From Serripes groenlandicus (taxonomy: Eukaryota; Mollusca; Bivalvia; Cardiida; Cardiidae): 64,000 nt of DNA. This document shows, in pieces, positions 47,650 through 59,500 of the stretch. The position numbers and the translations under genes were made by a program. Where the stretch lies: NCBI GenBank assembly GCA_031761405.1, contig JASEVX010000001.1:44123669-44187668 (forward strand). The letters run 5' to 3'. Under the pieces are notes generated by a model. It made no database searches and was not told where the DNA came from. It saw only the letters and a program-made list of their open reading frames with translations. Every line of letters starts with the position of its first letter. Positions within the stretch are counted from its first letter, which is position 1.

Positions 47650-47944
47650 GAGAACGCTCTGGTGTATTATATATTATATTTTGCTTGGAAAATAATGGCT
47701 ATAATATATTAATAGTTGGCAAATAAGAATGTCAATATGTCAAGTTATGATGCTTTTCGTTAAATTTCTGTAGTGTTTCTCGCATAGTAGGATATGTTTT
47801 GAAAACTACCGGGGATAAATCTTCATATCAGAAAGTTTTGACAAGAAAACGCCCTTTTCCCCTAGTTCTTTAGAGTTAAAGATGTAAACGCATTTATAGT
47901 GCCACGTTTAAATGGTATATACAGTTGATTTAGTTAAGCCAGAC

Positions 47945-47973
47945 AGGGACACTATAATACATATAGTGTCCCT
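47945..47973. repeat. Perfect 12-bp-stem hairpin
   Basis: AGGGACACTATA, loop ATACA, TATAGTGTCCCT. Confidence 0.85.
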
Positions 47974-48169
47974 GAAGCAGAGAAGTATGATATTCTGTCC
48001 CGAGACAATTTGTCGGTTTTTTTTTTTTATACCTATATCCTTCCAGAAACCTGTTATTTTAAGTCTATGGCTCTTCATCTCAACGAAATACATATATGAT
48101 GATTTTCAGTAAAATTTATATATTTATACCATAAACTATATATTATAAACTTTATATTGCCCATAAACT

Positions 48170-48605
48170 GTTTATTGAGGAAGGGAGATACACACAAAAA
48201 CACCTCTTGAACAGAGAATTTGTATGTTGTGCAGATGAAATCCATTTTATTGTAAAATGTTGCAAACTAGATATAATAAGACAATCATTTTATGCTGAAA
48301 TGACTTCCATTTATCCAGATTTTCACATAATGAATAATGTTGATAAGTTTGCATTTATAATAAGTAGTCATGACTATGATATAAATAAGATGTGTATAAC
48401 ATTTATTTTTAAAATGTATGAGTTAAGACAAGGAATTCTGAAAGTCTAGAACATTTTAAGATTAGACAATTCATTTAAATACATATATTGATTTTCTATG
48501 TATTGAATATGTTCTGTATTGTATGTATGGTATGGTGACAATCCTGTCATTGGATTTTATGCCAATAAAAGATATTTGATTTGATTTGATTTTGATTATA
48601 TATTT
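48170..48605 (+). mobile_element. LINE 3' end fragment (C-terminal tail and UTR)
   Basis: An open frame at 48207-48449 (FVCCADEIHFIVKCCKLDII ... MYELRQGIL) resembles the Cys/His-containing C-terminal tail of invertebrate LINE reverse transcriptases, followed by a short 3' UTR with CCAATAAAAG and a (ATTTG)n-like tail at 48573-48595. The reverse transcriptase itself is absent (5' truncation). Clade not assigned. Confidence 0.55.
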
Positions 48606-48674
48606 ATAAGCTGTATTTTAATGGATACTCTTTTTTAAACGATTGTTACGATTATTTATTTAAAAATGATACTA

Positions 48675-48700
48675 TCTAGTCGTATGCTCATACGACTAGA
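48675..48700. repeat. Perfect hairpin, 12-bp stem, 2-base loop
   Basis: TCTAGTCGTATG-CT-CATACGACTAGA. Situated about 100 bases upstream of the candidate VRK1 first exon. Confidence 0.85.
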
Positions 48701-48779
48701 GTCGTAAAAAAAATCCATTTTAAAATATAGATATTTAGGCCGTACCATAATACTCGATTATGATTGGCTTAATTTACAG

Positions 48780-48882
48780 GCGGAATTATATGAAAGACCG
48801 GAAAGGGAGTCATTGTCGAAAACGAAAATAAAAATCTTGAAGAACGGCAATATAACCTTTCGCTTTTTATCAAGGTAAAGAT
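48780..48882 (+). other. Candidate non-coding first exon / promoter area of VRK1
   Basis: A non-coding VRK1 exon must exist upstream of 50490. In this repeat-poor stretch a segment ending CTTTTTATCAAG is followed by a good donor GTAAAGAT. No TATA box or transcript evidence; position is inference only. Confidence 0.2.
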
Positions 48883-49259
48883 CGGGTTTTATGACGTTTC
48901 AAATATACTTATTTTTTTTATGTAGTTAATCTGTTTCTACAGAAAATATCTTGTTGCGACGGTAACTCCTTATTTTCTGCGATATATGTATTTTGTTTTT
49001 GTTATTAAATTCATTTCTTTTCAATTCCGTGGATATTTTGTGTGTCGATGAATAACCGATCACATTATATCTCTTCTATGTCATCTAGTTTACCTACCGT
49101 GAGTCTAGATGATCTCTTTTCCTTTCACTGTGTTCAGATGCGCATGGAGGTTTTTGCATGGTTTAAGCCCATTTCTTCTAATCCCATTTCGTCTACACTT
49201 TTTTCAATTTGTGCCATTTCGTCTACACTTAGATAAATGAAATAACACATTGAAATAAA

Positions 49260-49836
49260 GTTCGCCACTTTTAAATTTTAGGAGCCATTCATTTTCGCCA
49301 ATCTCATCAATGGGTCCAATAATTGTTTGTACTCGCCCATAATTAAATAGATTTTTCCCAATCAAAAATGACAAACTTACATTGTCATTAAATCATGAAA
49401 GGCCTACGTTGATCATCGAAACTTGCTTCAAAAAGTGTGTTGATATATTTAATGCATCTATAATTGCCAATTATTGCCAATTATCATATGTACGGCCTTT
49501 AATGTATCAATATCGCTCAGAGTTGTTGGTCAGTCGGATTAAAAGGCTGAATTAACACTTCACAACAATAACACAAGTGTGAAATACACAAGCTGTCAAA
49601 ATGATAAAAACGGGTGTCGTAAAGTGGTCACTGGTTTCCGACATTGAATCAAATGGCAGTGCATTATCTTAGATTAACAGAAACAGTCACTGTATGTCGT
49701 AAACTGATATCCAAAACAGGTAAATGTGGATGATAAAAACCTTTCGCCACTTACATTCGCCACTCATGAAATAACTTCGCCACTTTAAAATAATCTTCGC
49801 ATTTGGCGGAAGTGGCGAACGACAGCGCAGGCCCTG
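49260..49836. mobile_element. hAT element, right end with TTCGCCACTT subterminal repeats
   Basis: Ends GGCGAACGACAGCGC ... GGCCCTG at 49836; its inverse matches the left end of the 43581 element in nearly every base over the first 24. TTCGCCACTT-type repeats occur at 49262, 49742, 49756 and 49777. The left CAGGG end was not found, so the left boundary is approximate. Confidence 0.6.
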
Positions 49837-50250
49837 ACAGCCAACAGGTCCTTGTCGAAGGCCATGCATCTTCCTCTGCCCCAGTAACTAATGTTACTTC
49901 TGGAGTCCCTCAAGGCACTGTCCTCGGGACCCTGCTCTTCCTTCCTTACATCAACGACATCATCTAGAAAGTGTCATCCTACTCCACCTCTTTGCAGATG
50001 ATAGTCTCCTTACAGGATGCATCAGCCATAACAGGACAACATTGACTGTCTGCAGAAGTGGGAGATGTATTGGCAGATGTGTTTCAACCCGTCCAAGTGT
50101 GAGACTGTCCAATTCACCAGGAAACAAAAATTAAGACCAACTACACCATTCATGGCCACATCCTTTCCATCGTTATATCCTGAAAGTACCTCGGAGTCGC
50201 CCTATCAGACAATCTGTCCTGGAATGGACATGTGGATGAGAAGATATTGT
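49837..50250 (+). pseudogene. LINE reverse transcriptase fragment (Jockey/CR1-like), broken
   Basis: Pieces in different frames: VTSGVPQGTVLGTLLFL, YINDII followed by a stop, LFADDSLLT (catalytic FADD), KWEMYWQMCFNPSKCETVQF, and KYLGVALSDNLSWNGHV. Order and motifs match RT domains 4-7 of Jockey/CR1-type LINEs. At least two frameshifts and a stop. The hAT end at 49836 abuts it directly. Confidence 0.85.
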
Positions 50251-50489
50251 TTTTATCATCATTTTACTTTCTTGTGCACCGCACAGTGACCCTGTACATA
50301 TTTCATAAGAGAGCCCTGCATATTACCAGGAAGAAGAAATCTTAAAAAAGAAGAATGCATGCAAAATAAAACAGTCATTGGCTATCATTGAGTCTGATTT
50401 AGGTCAGTCAGTCCGTGAAACAGAGCAGTGTAACTTCACAATTGTTTCACTTTGTCTTAATACATTTTCTGTATTTTATTCCATTACAG

Positions 50490-50545
50490 GTTGTTTGCAA
50501 CAATATACACAGACATGCCAAGAGGCAAGGCAGTGGCTAATGGAG
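50490..50545 (+). CDS. VRK1: VRK1 start exon (31 coding bases)
   Basis: Acceptor TTACAG at 50484-50489, 25 bases of 5' UTR, ATG at 50515, then [10 protein letters not shown] plus one base before donor GTACCA. Joining to the next exon gives [20 protein letters not shown], in phase and closely matching VRK1 N-termini. The acceptor means that at least one non-coding exon lies upstream. Confidence 0.85.
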
Positions 50546-53500
50546 GTACCAAAAATCTAACATATAATATTTTGCTGTTTTAAGCATGTGAAAATGAAAT
50601 TTACCAAATATGTTCACTAGTAATATTTAACACATTTCTTGAGTGATTCTGTTCAATAAGATTGGTGTGACTGAAGCTAATGTACAAATTAACCCTTTAC
50701 CACATACAACAAATCTGCAGCAGACGACTTTGAAAACGTTATGTCAAAAATATGGACACTCTCTAAAAGTTGTGCTACAGTGTTTTCAAAAGTCTTCTGC
50801 TGTCAGTATGTGGGAAGGGTTAAAAAAGGTGGAAAAATCCAAGCTAGAAATTACATCCAGGTCTCTGCCAAAGAAAGCTTGTAGACCACATTGATAACTT
50901 AGCATCATTAATACATAGAGGTCAAGTTAACATTGCTGTTGTGGCCCTCAAAGGGACTCAAAGGATTGTGGTGGATGGTAAACCTTCAGATATGGCTCCA
51001 GTTCCTCTGGTTTAATCTTTTCCCTGATATAGACGCTTCCTTATGCCTCTGCAGTAGACAACTTTTTGAAAAAAAATCGACAAAAGAAGAAATTGCTCAA
51101 AACAAGCAATTTCTACTTTTGTCACCATGTTTTCCACTCTTTTCAATTATTGTACTTTCATTTAAAGTGAGTTTCCAATTTTGTTTTCGTATGCTTTTAA
51201 AGGTGTCTGCTGCAGGTTTGTTGTTTGAGAAAAAAGGGTTAAGATCCTCTTCCAATCTCCACAATAATCCTGACTTGTCCAGCTCTGCATTTGGTAGACT
51301 TAATAGCAGATATATGGAATATCAAGATATAATTTGTAAATAGTGCAGAGCCAAATCAGACTGTTTGTAAGCTTGCTGATCTGAATCTTCATTGGTCACC
51401 TTTGTTACGTCACAGCTTCAAGCAACTGATCTTGGTCCAATCAAGTTGAAGTATCTAAAACTTGTTTATCATTTCATTAATATAATTAAAATCAAGGCAT
51501 ATAAGAAGAAAAAGTTTAATGATAATAAACAAATTTATTCAGCTGCCAAAAAGCCAAGAGCACAAAAAGGTCACAAGCTTGCGGAGAAGTTTCCCAAGGG
51601 AGAAGTTATGCAGGACCTCTGGAAAAAGAAATGGGTGCTTGGAGATGTGATTGGTCAAGGTGGATTTGGTCTCATTTATCTAGGTGTGTGTACATTTCTA
51701 TCAACCTTTTTCCACATGCAGACACATTTAGACGTATCTGCATCAGGGAACTTTTGGAAACATTTGAAGCAAAAGAAGATTTCCTTTGCTGGCTTAAGCA
51801 AATTTCAAGAATTTTAAAGTTATATTTGCAGTATAAATATAGATTTTTTTGTATTATTTCGTAGATGGTTTCAAAATCTTCTGTTGCATATTTGTTACTT
51901 GTGAAAAAGATTAATGATATATGTTTATATTCTTCTGATGAAACCTAATTTTTTAAACAAGAAACAAAGAACAAAATAGAAGAAAAATGTTAATGTTAAG
52001 AATGAGTTTTAGAAATGTAACTTTAAGACACAGAAGAAAACTTTGTAAAATGAGAAATTGCACAATGTTTGGAAAAACTGTGACTGTGTACTGCAGAATT
52101 GGTTTCATACATTTTTACCAGCAATATAATCAGATTTAACTTTGATCCTTTTGAATGCTGTAAGCATTATTAATTGTAATTGTACATTGAAAATAGTGTT
52201 AGTTATTAAGCTTTTCCATATACAGACCATTTCTGACATGCCTCTGCAGCAGACAACTTTTAAAATAATTGCAGCAAATGAACAAATGTTAATTATAAGC
52301 AATTTCTTATTTTGCCACAATGATTTCATTGTGTTGAAAAATAATTATTTTATTTATGGTTAATTTTGGTTAGCTCGACTTTTGAAAAAAACGAGAGCTA
52401 TTGTCATGACCCTGGCATTGGCGGCGGCGTGGTCGTCCGGTTAAGGTTTTTTGTTTAGCTCAGCTTTTTTTTCCTGTTTTCTCCCTATCAGTCGAGCCTC
52501 TGTGCCGTACGCGATGCTCTTGTTTACCAAGTTATCTGCTGCAGATATGTTGTACATAGCAAAGGGTTAAGTTGATGCATATAAATTTATGTAAAGGTGA
52601 ACTTTTTCTGATTACTAAGTGTAAGAATATATCAAAAGTAAATGAATTAGAAATGTTAAGATAGAAAGGATTTGAAATTAAGTTTGCACACTTGTTTCCA
52701 CATTTTTTCAGAATATCCTTTATTTATTTTGTAGGATTTTTTTACGCAATCCAAATGAAAACCTTTATCCTTTTAAAGCTAAAACAAACTTTATATATTG
52801 ATTTATCTCTTTCCCACATGCAGCAAATCTGCAGCAGACGACTTTGTAAACATGTAGACAGAAGTATAGAATATATCAAAAAATAAAAGTGTACTTGCTG
52901 AAAAGAGTTTAAAACATTGTTACAAAAGGAGAAATTTTTCGTTTTCAAAAAGTCGTCTGCTGCAGAGGCGAGATAAAGTGTCTATATGTGGGAAAGGGTT
53001 AAAGGATAATTTGACCATCTCTGTTGGTATAGTGGAGTAGGAGAGCAGGGTATGGTCCCGGGTAGGGTCATGCCAAAGACTTAAGAAAATGGTAGAAATG
53101 GCTTTCAACGTTACTTTAGTGTTCAGTTTTTTTTAGAGGATATTACGATTGATGTAATTGTTTCAGAATCAATGTGATAAACAGGTAAATTACCCTGGAA
53201 ATGACATGGTTGAGCTGCAAAATTTGTTGAAAACGTATTTAACACTACACCGGTATATTTAATAATAATCTAAAGAACATGTATATTGACCTTTTTTGCC
53301 CACAATATTTTCTTCTCTCATTAAATTTTTAGAATCCTCCTTTAGTTATCCAATATGCCCATTCGTTAAATACACTTGATAGAATACTCAATATGTGTTT
53401 TTACTAAACAGCCTCCAAAGAAGATGATGTAAAATCAGGATCAGCAGCTGAATATGTTATCAAAATTGTGAGTTGCTGGAATACATCTTGTTTTAAATTC

Positions 53501-56500
53501 AAATTGCCAACGTGGTTTGTTGTGACTTAGTCTCTTTACTTATCATTGTTTGGCTAAAGTGCATATCAGTAATAGTAATTATTGCAAATATAGCCGTGAG
53601 TATTCAATCTGTGGTATATTTGTAAAGGACCCGCCTAGAGAGGAACACACTCTGAAAGACTGATAGTGGACAACTTTTTCAGGTTGTACAATGGTTGTAC
53701 TGGTGTCCTTCCTAGTTGCTGATTGAGCAATACTTTGTTAGAATAACTACAAATTCACTAAAACTGAGCCATATGATGTCAAAACCTAGGTTACTAGGTC
53801 CAATTAAATGAACCTCTTGTTAACACTGGACGCTGCATTTTTAATTTGAGCATGTTGAAACTCTATCAGAATGTTTGTCTTGATGATATGTAGGCAAAAT
53901 TTGAATATGGGTCAAGAAGAAGGTCACTAGTCCAAGTTGAAGGAAAACCTTGTAAACACACAAGTGGTTGAATTTTTGCTTCAGCAGCTTCACATTTTGT
54001 CAGAATGTTTGTCTTAATAATATCTAGGTCAAGTTTGAATTTGGGTCATATTGACTCTAAAATTAGACCAAGTTGAAGGAAATTCTTTGCAACACTCTGG
54101 AGACTGCATTTTTAGCTTAACTATTCGAAGAATATGGAGAGCTATTACAGTCACTTGTGTGTCGGTGTTTTCAAGGCTTTTTCTCACAAACCACAGAAGC
54201 TATTGCTTTGAAACTTCACACACTTATTGGATATCATCAAATGACCTTGCAGGACAAGTCCCAAAACTCTATATCAGATTTTGACACAATTATGCCCCTT
54301 TTCGGACTATCAAGCCTTTTCATAATTTTGCCAAGACATTTTTAAAGTTGTCAAGTGCAGATTTGCTGTATGTGGGAACGGGATAAACACATTGTAACAG
54401 TTATCTTTCTCTTCAAAGCCTTTGTTTCTAATGTCCCTTTACATGTACATTTCTATGTGGTCCAAGTCAATAAAATGTAAACAGATTGTCTCATACTTCA
54501 TTACATAACTTTTTAGACTCTTACCTTGTTGATCCATGCCATAAGAAAACCAACATTACAGATTTTATAATTAGAATGTAAAGAAAGGAATATCTGAGAG
54601 AAACTGTAAATGGGATGAATTTTGGTTGTAGATCAGTCCTGTTTTGAATGTCCCATTGATCAACATGGGATGATCCTTGATTATTGATTATTGATTAATT
54701 TCAGGAACCAAAAGACAATGGACCTTTGTTCTGCGAAGTTCATTTCTATACAAGAGTGGCCAAAGCAGATATAAGTATGTAAAAATATATGAACATAAAT
54801 CTGTGGCAAGCGCTGTCTTGCATGAACCCAATCTTAATAAAACCAGAGCTAAACTTGCATGCTCGTATATACCAACATGGAAGTTTTTTGGTCTGATTTT
54901 AATGAGATTGGCATGAACCAGTACTGTTCTTTGACTTTTTACTTTATATATTTTTAATGTTGTTTGCTTTAAAAACATGTTAAAACAAACATGTAACACT
55001 CAATACAATAAACACATTGAAGAATAGTAGTAGGATTTTGTAAAAGTGTTGTAGACATTCTGGAGAAAGGAGAAAATGCTTGTTTTGTGTATTTCTCAAT
55101 TCCCTCAATGTTTTAGAACTCATCTTCTTCATCAGGGAATGATTAATCCTTTCTCTTTTTGGCTATTTTAAGGATACTGGTTTTCAAATCTAAACAAAAT
55201 TGAATTTTTACCATTTAAAGACCACATTTTAAAACATTGTGGCAAAAAATGAAAATGTTCATTTGTTGATCATCAAGCAATGGGCTTAGATGAGTCAATG
55301 TGGGAATCTAACCAGTTGCTTTGGTCGAATGTTGTGTGTACAGGTGCTAGAAAGTCAGGAAACAAATCAAATAGGATGGATTAATCATTAGAAATACTGT
55401 TGAAAATAGTGTTGAAGTAGAGTCAATAAGTAATAAATGATAATTAGGGATGGGAACGGGTACCGATATTGGTACATGTGAACTCTTCCGATCGAGTACT
55501 TTGGTACTCACAATAAATTGTTCATTTAATTTGTTCATCAAACGTTTGTTAAAACAAATTGTTTGTTTAATTCGTTCATCAAACGTCTTGTCTCTCAGAA
55601 TAGTATTGTCCTCGTACACTAAATTTGAATTGATTTTATAAGAACACACATGCGTTTGTTTTCGCTTCTACGTTTAGTATTTGATATTTGAAAAAAATAT
55701 AGTTGTTTTATTTTTGAAAACAAAATAATTCAACAAATACATCCAGAATTTGCATTGGCGTAAACATCCAAATGTTTGGGTGCAGATTGTATATCTCTCT
55801 AAAGTCGTGAGGAAAAAAGCATGTCAAATAGTGGAAGGAAAACAATACCAAGAAAGATAAACAATACATTTAATAAAAGAATATTTTATCAGCTATGAAA
55901 ATAAGGTACATAAATCAACAATCAGAATGCGTTTTTTTCTTTCGGTTTTCGAATTAACCGATGTCCGTAATATAGGCACAACATGCATTTAACTGACTTG
56001 TCGTCTGCTGTGCGCTTGAAATGTTTCCAGATGGCAGATTTAGCAGGAGGCATGGTTGTATGTTGTTTTCCTTTCGTTCGAATAGATAAGAATGATAGAA
56101 GATGGTTCTAATGATTTGACGAACAATTACTCAAACAATTGCAACAGTTCTTATCGAATCATATTGATGTGTATTTCTGACAACTATCCAATTAAAATGT
56201 GTCGACAATTGAAAGCACTATTACGACGAGGGTGTGAAAAACCGATGGCCCTCCCTGTTTGACATGTTGTTTGACATATGGTTGCTAATTTACTGGAGAT
56301 TATATTGATATCGCTGACTACCTGTTTGTCACGTTGTTCGTTTAAGGATTCGCGATTGCAATCAAATCGCCAATTAAAAGGGATTAAAATGGATTAAGTA
56401 CCATCTTCAGACGAAAAGGTGTTAGCTGTTTGTTTAATTTATCTTCACCGCTGATTTACCGACTTCTCAATAAGAAAAATAGATTCAATACATTTTAAGT

Positions 56501-59500
56501 TTTAATTTACTTTAACATACTTTTATCAGACGAAAGATAGAAAAAATTGAAAATAAATAATCGAGTACTCGAATACCTATTTTGATAACCGGTACTCGCG
56601 TACTCGGTCCCATCCCTAATAATAATATTACTAAACATTTCTGTTAGTTGAAGAATGTATCAAATCAAAGAAGTTGAAATATCTGGGAGTACCAAGATTT
56701 ATAGCCAGTGGACATCATGAGTACAAAAGTGCAGGTTACAGATTTATGGTAATGCAGAGATTCGGTACAGACCTGCAAAAGGTGTTTGAAAATGAAGGGA
56801 AATCTTTCTCGAAACAGACAGTCTTTGCCCTGGGGCTTAGGATGGTAAGATGTGTTTACATGTGATGAAATAAATTAACTTCTACCTACATACAAAAAAT
56901 CTGCAGCAGATGACATTAAAATCATTGAGATTTAAGTTATGCAAACTCTTAGTCTATATATAAAAGTAATGTTATTGAATAGAATTGAACAAAACTGACA
57001 AAAAGGAGAAATTTGCTCATTTTTGCCACAGTGTTTTGAAAAGTCCTTTGCTGGAGATAAACATGTTCATTATTAGCAATTTTTCCTTTTCAAACTATGT
57101 TTACAATGCAGAATACTAGTTATTATTATGAGCAATTTTTCCTTTGTCAGTATGTTTTTAAAACCGTCTGCTGCAGAGACATCAGAAAGCGTTTGTTTAT
57201 GGAGAAGGGATGTCAACATGATACTTTATTCATCATCATATGAATGAAATTGTAGTATATATTATCACACAAATTTACTGAACCAAGTATTATAAAAAAA
57301 GATTCACTACATGACAATAATTATGGCCCCTTGATTAGTATACATAATGTTTTACACTAGCATTCTTATCTGCACTGTTTCCCAGCAACCACTTGGTGGA
57401 ATTCAATGACATTTTATGGAAAGCTTCTATACGGAGTGAAGACATGCAGTGCCTGATGGCATTCCAGTTGGATGTTCATTTTACAGAGTTATGGCCTTTG
57501 ATTATTATACCTTGTGTTATATACCAGTATTCATGTCTAAGCTGTTTCTCAGCAATCACTAATTGGATTTCAACTGAAATTTTAAGAAGCTTCTTTACTA
57601 AGAGGAGATGTGTGGTGCTAGATGGCAATTCCAGTTGGAATTATTGGAGTTATTGCCCCCTTGATTATTATACATAGTGTTATATACCAATATTTGTCTT
57701 CCACTATTTCTCAGCAATCATTGGATGGAATTCAATGAAATTGTATAGGAAACTTGTGCACTTTTCCCCCTGTAGATTACTTAAATGGTGTGTGAAGTAA
57801 AAGATATGGACTCTTGCAGTGATTTTCGTTAGTTAATTTTAATAACGAATAAAGGCTGTTTCCTCCAGCCAAAAATCGTCATTTTTCCTAATCCTGTCCT
57901 GTGACAAAGCACTGTGTGTGGGTATTTATCACATTCAGTGATAGCTCTAGGTTTATAAAATAATATGGTAATACATTGAGTCTATTTATTTTAACCGTTT
58001 CCCTTTTTGAACATATTTTGTAAAAAATTAAAATATCTCTTTAATTGAATGGATATGAATATGACTAAAAGTGGAAAACATTGTGGCAATTTCTTCTTTT
58101 GTCACTATGTTTTCAAAAAGTCGTCTGCCGCAGAGGCGTCAGAAAGCGTCTATATGAGGGGAAAGGGTTAAACACATATATATTAATTAATTAATTTTAA
58201 TGGAATTATATGAATATTGATTTAACTCAACAGATAGATGCCCTGGAATACCTTCACGAAAACAATTACATTCATGGTGATATAAAAGCTGCAAATTGCT
58301 TGCTCGGTTTTAAAAATGGAAAACAGGAACCTGATGTGGTAAGATAATATTCTTTAACCCTTTCGCACATTAAGACTCATTTTGACACATCTGCAGCAGA
58401 CAACTTTTGAAAACATATAACAAATACTAATATTGAGCAACTTTTGCTTTTGCAACAACTTTTCTTCTCTATTCTAAAATATTTCCTTCATTCTTAGAGA
58501 TTTTCCATATTTTTGCCAAGATGTATTCAAAGATGTCTGCTGTAGATTTGTTCTATATGGTTATTGTGTAAAATACCGTATTTAACTCTTTCCTTGAAAC
58601 AGACCTACCTCTGATGTCCCAGGGTTCTCCCTGGCTCATATTTCCTTTGCGCCAACACTTTTGCCAAATTCAAAAAGTTGGTGCCATTTTCAAGACATTA
58701 GACTGGGGCGAGACCATTTTTTCTTACAAACCTTAATCATGTCTACTTTGGGAAATACTGGTACCCTGATTTATTATGCTATCTTCTCTAGTCACGTGTC
58801 ATAATCTATCCTGCATCAAATTTATCAAAAAGATTGACTTGGCCATGGTTCATTAGTTTCCCATATAAAATGAATCATGTTATCAAACCACATGCATTGT
58901 GGTAGCAGGAATAATTTCTGATATTGAGTCTGTCTGTTAGTGCTTTCATTCTAAAGACCAATAAATAAACTATTATGTTGTAAGTTGTATTATTATTATT
59001 AACACACATTTAGTGCACTGAACTTTTACAATGATAACTTTTGAAGCAAATAAGAATGAGTGTAGGTAATACTTTCTTAAATGACATTTCCGATTTTCAG
59101 AAAGAAGAAAATGCTCGAAAACCCATTACAATATGTATTTTCTCCTTCAGTCTTCATTATTTTTTTATCTTCTTAAAAAGAATTTAACTAAAATGGACAA
59201 AAATGTAATTTAGATTTATAGGTAAGTCTTTTTTGACAGCTGACTGAATCTGGTAGATCCTTATGGCAAAAAATCGGCAATTAAAAAAGAATTTCCTATG
59301 GATTCGTGTAAACAAAAACACAATCTTTGAACAATTCAATTAATATAGGGACATTCTTTAATCATATCCTAGTTCTTTATTAAGTTGTACACAAATTTTC
59401 ACCATGATGAGGCAGTGTGTCGCACACAAGACCCAGGCCTAAACCTCAAATATCAAGGTCAAAGGTCAAAATGAGTACTGTTTGATAGAACTGTACCTTG

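Noticed and set aside
55347..55649. 100-codon minus-strand ORF
   Set aside because: Spans the end of the TAGGGATGGG element; no recognisable domain.
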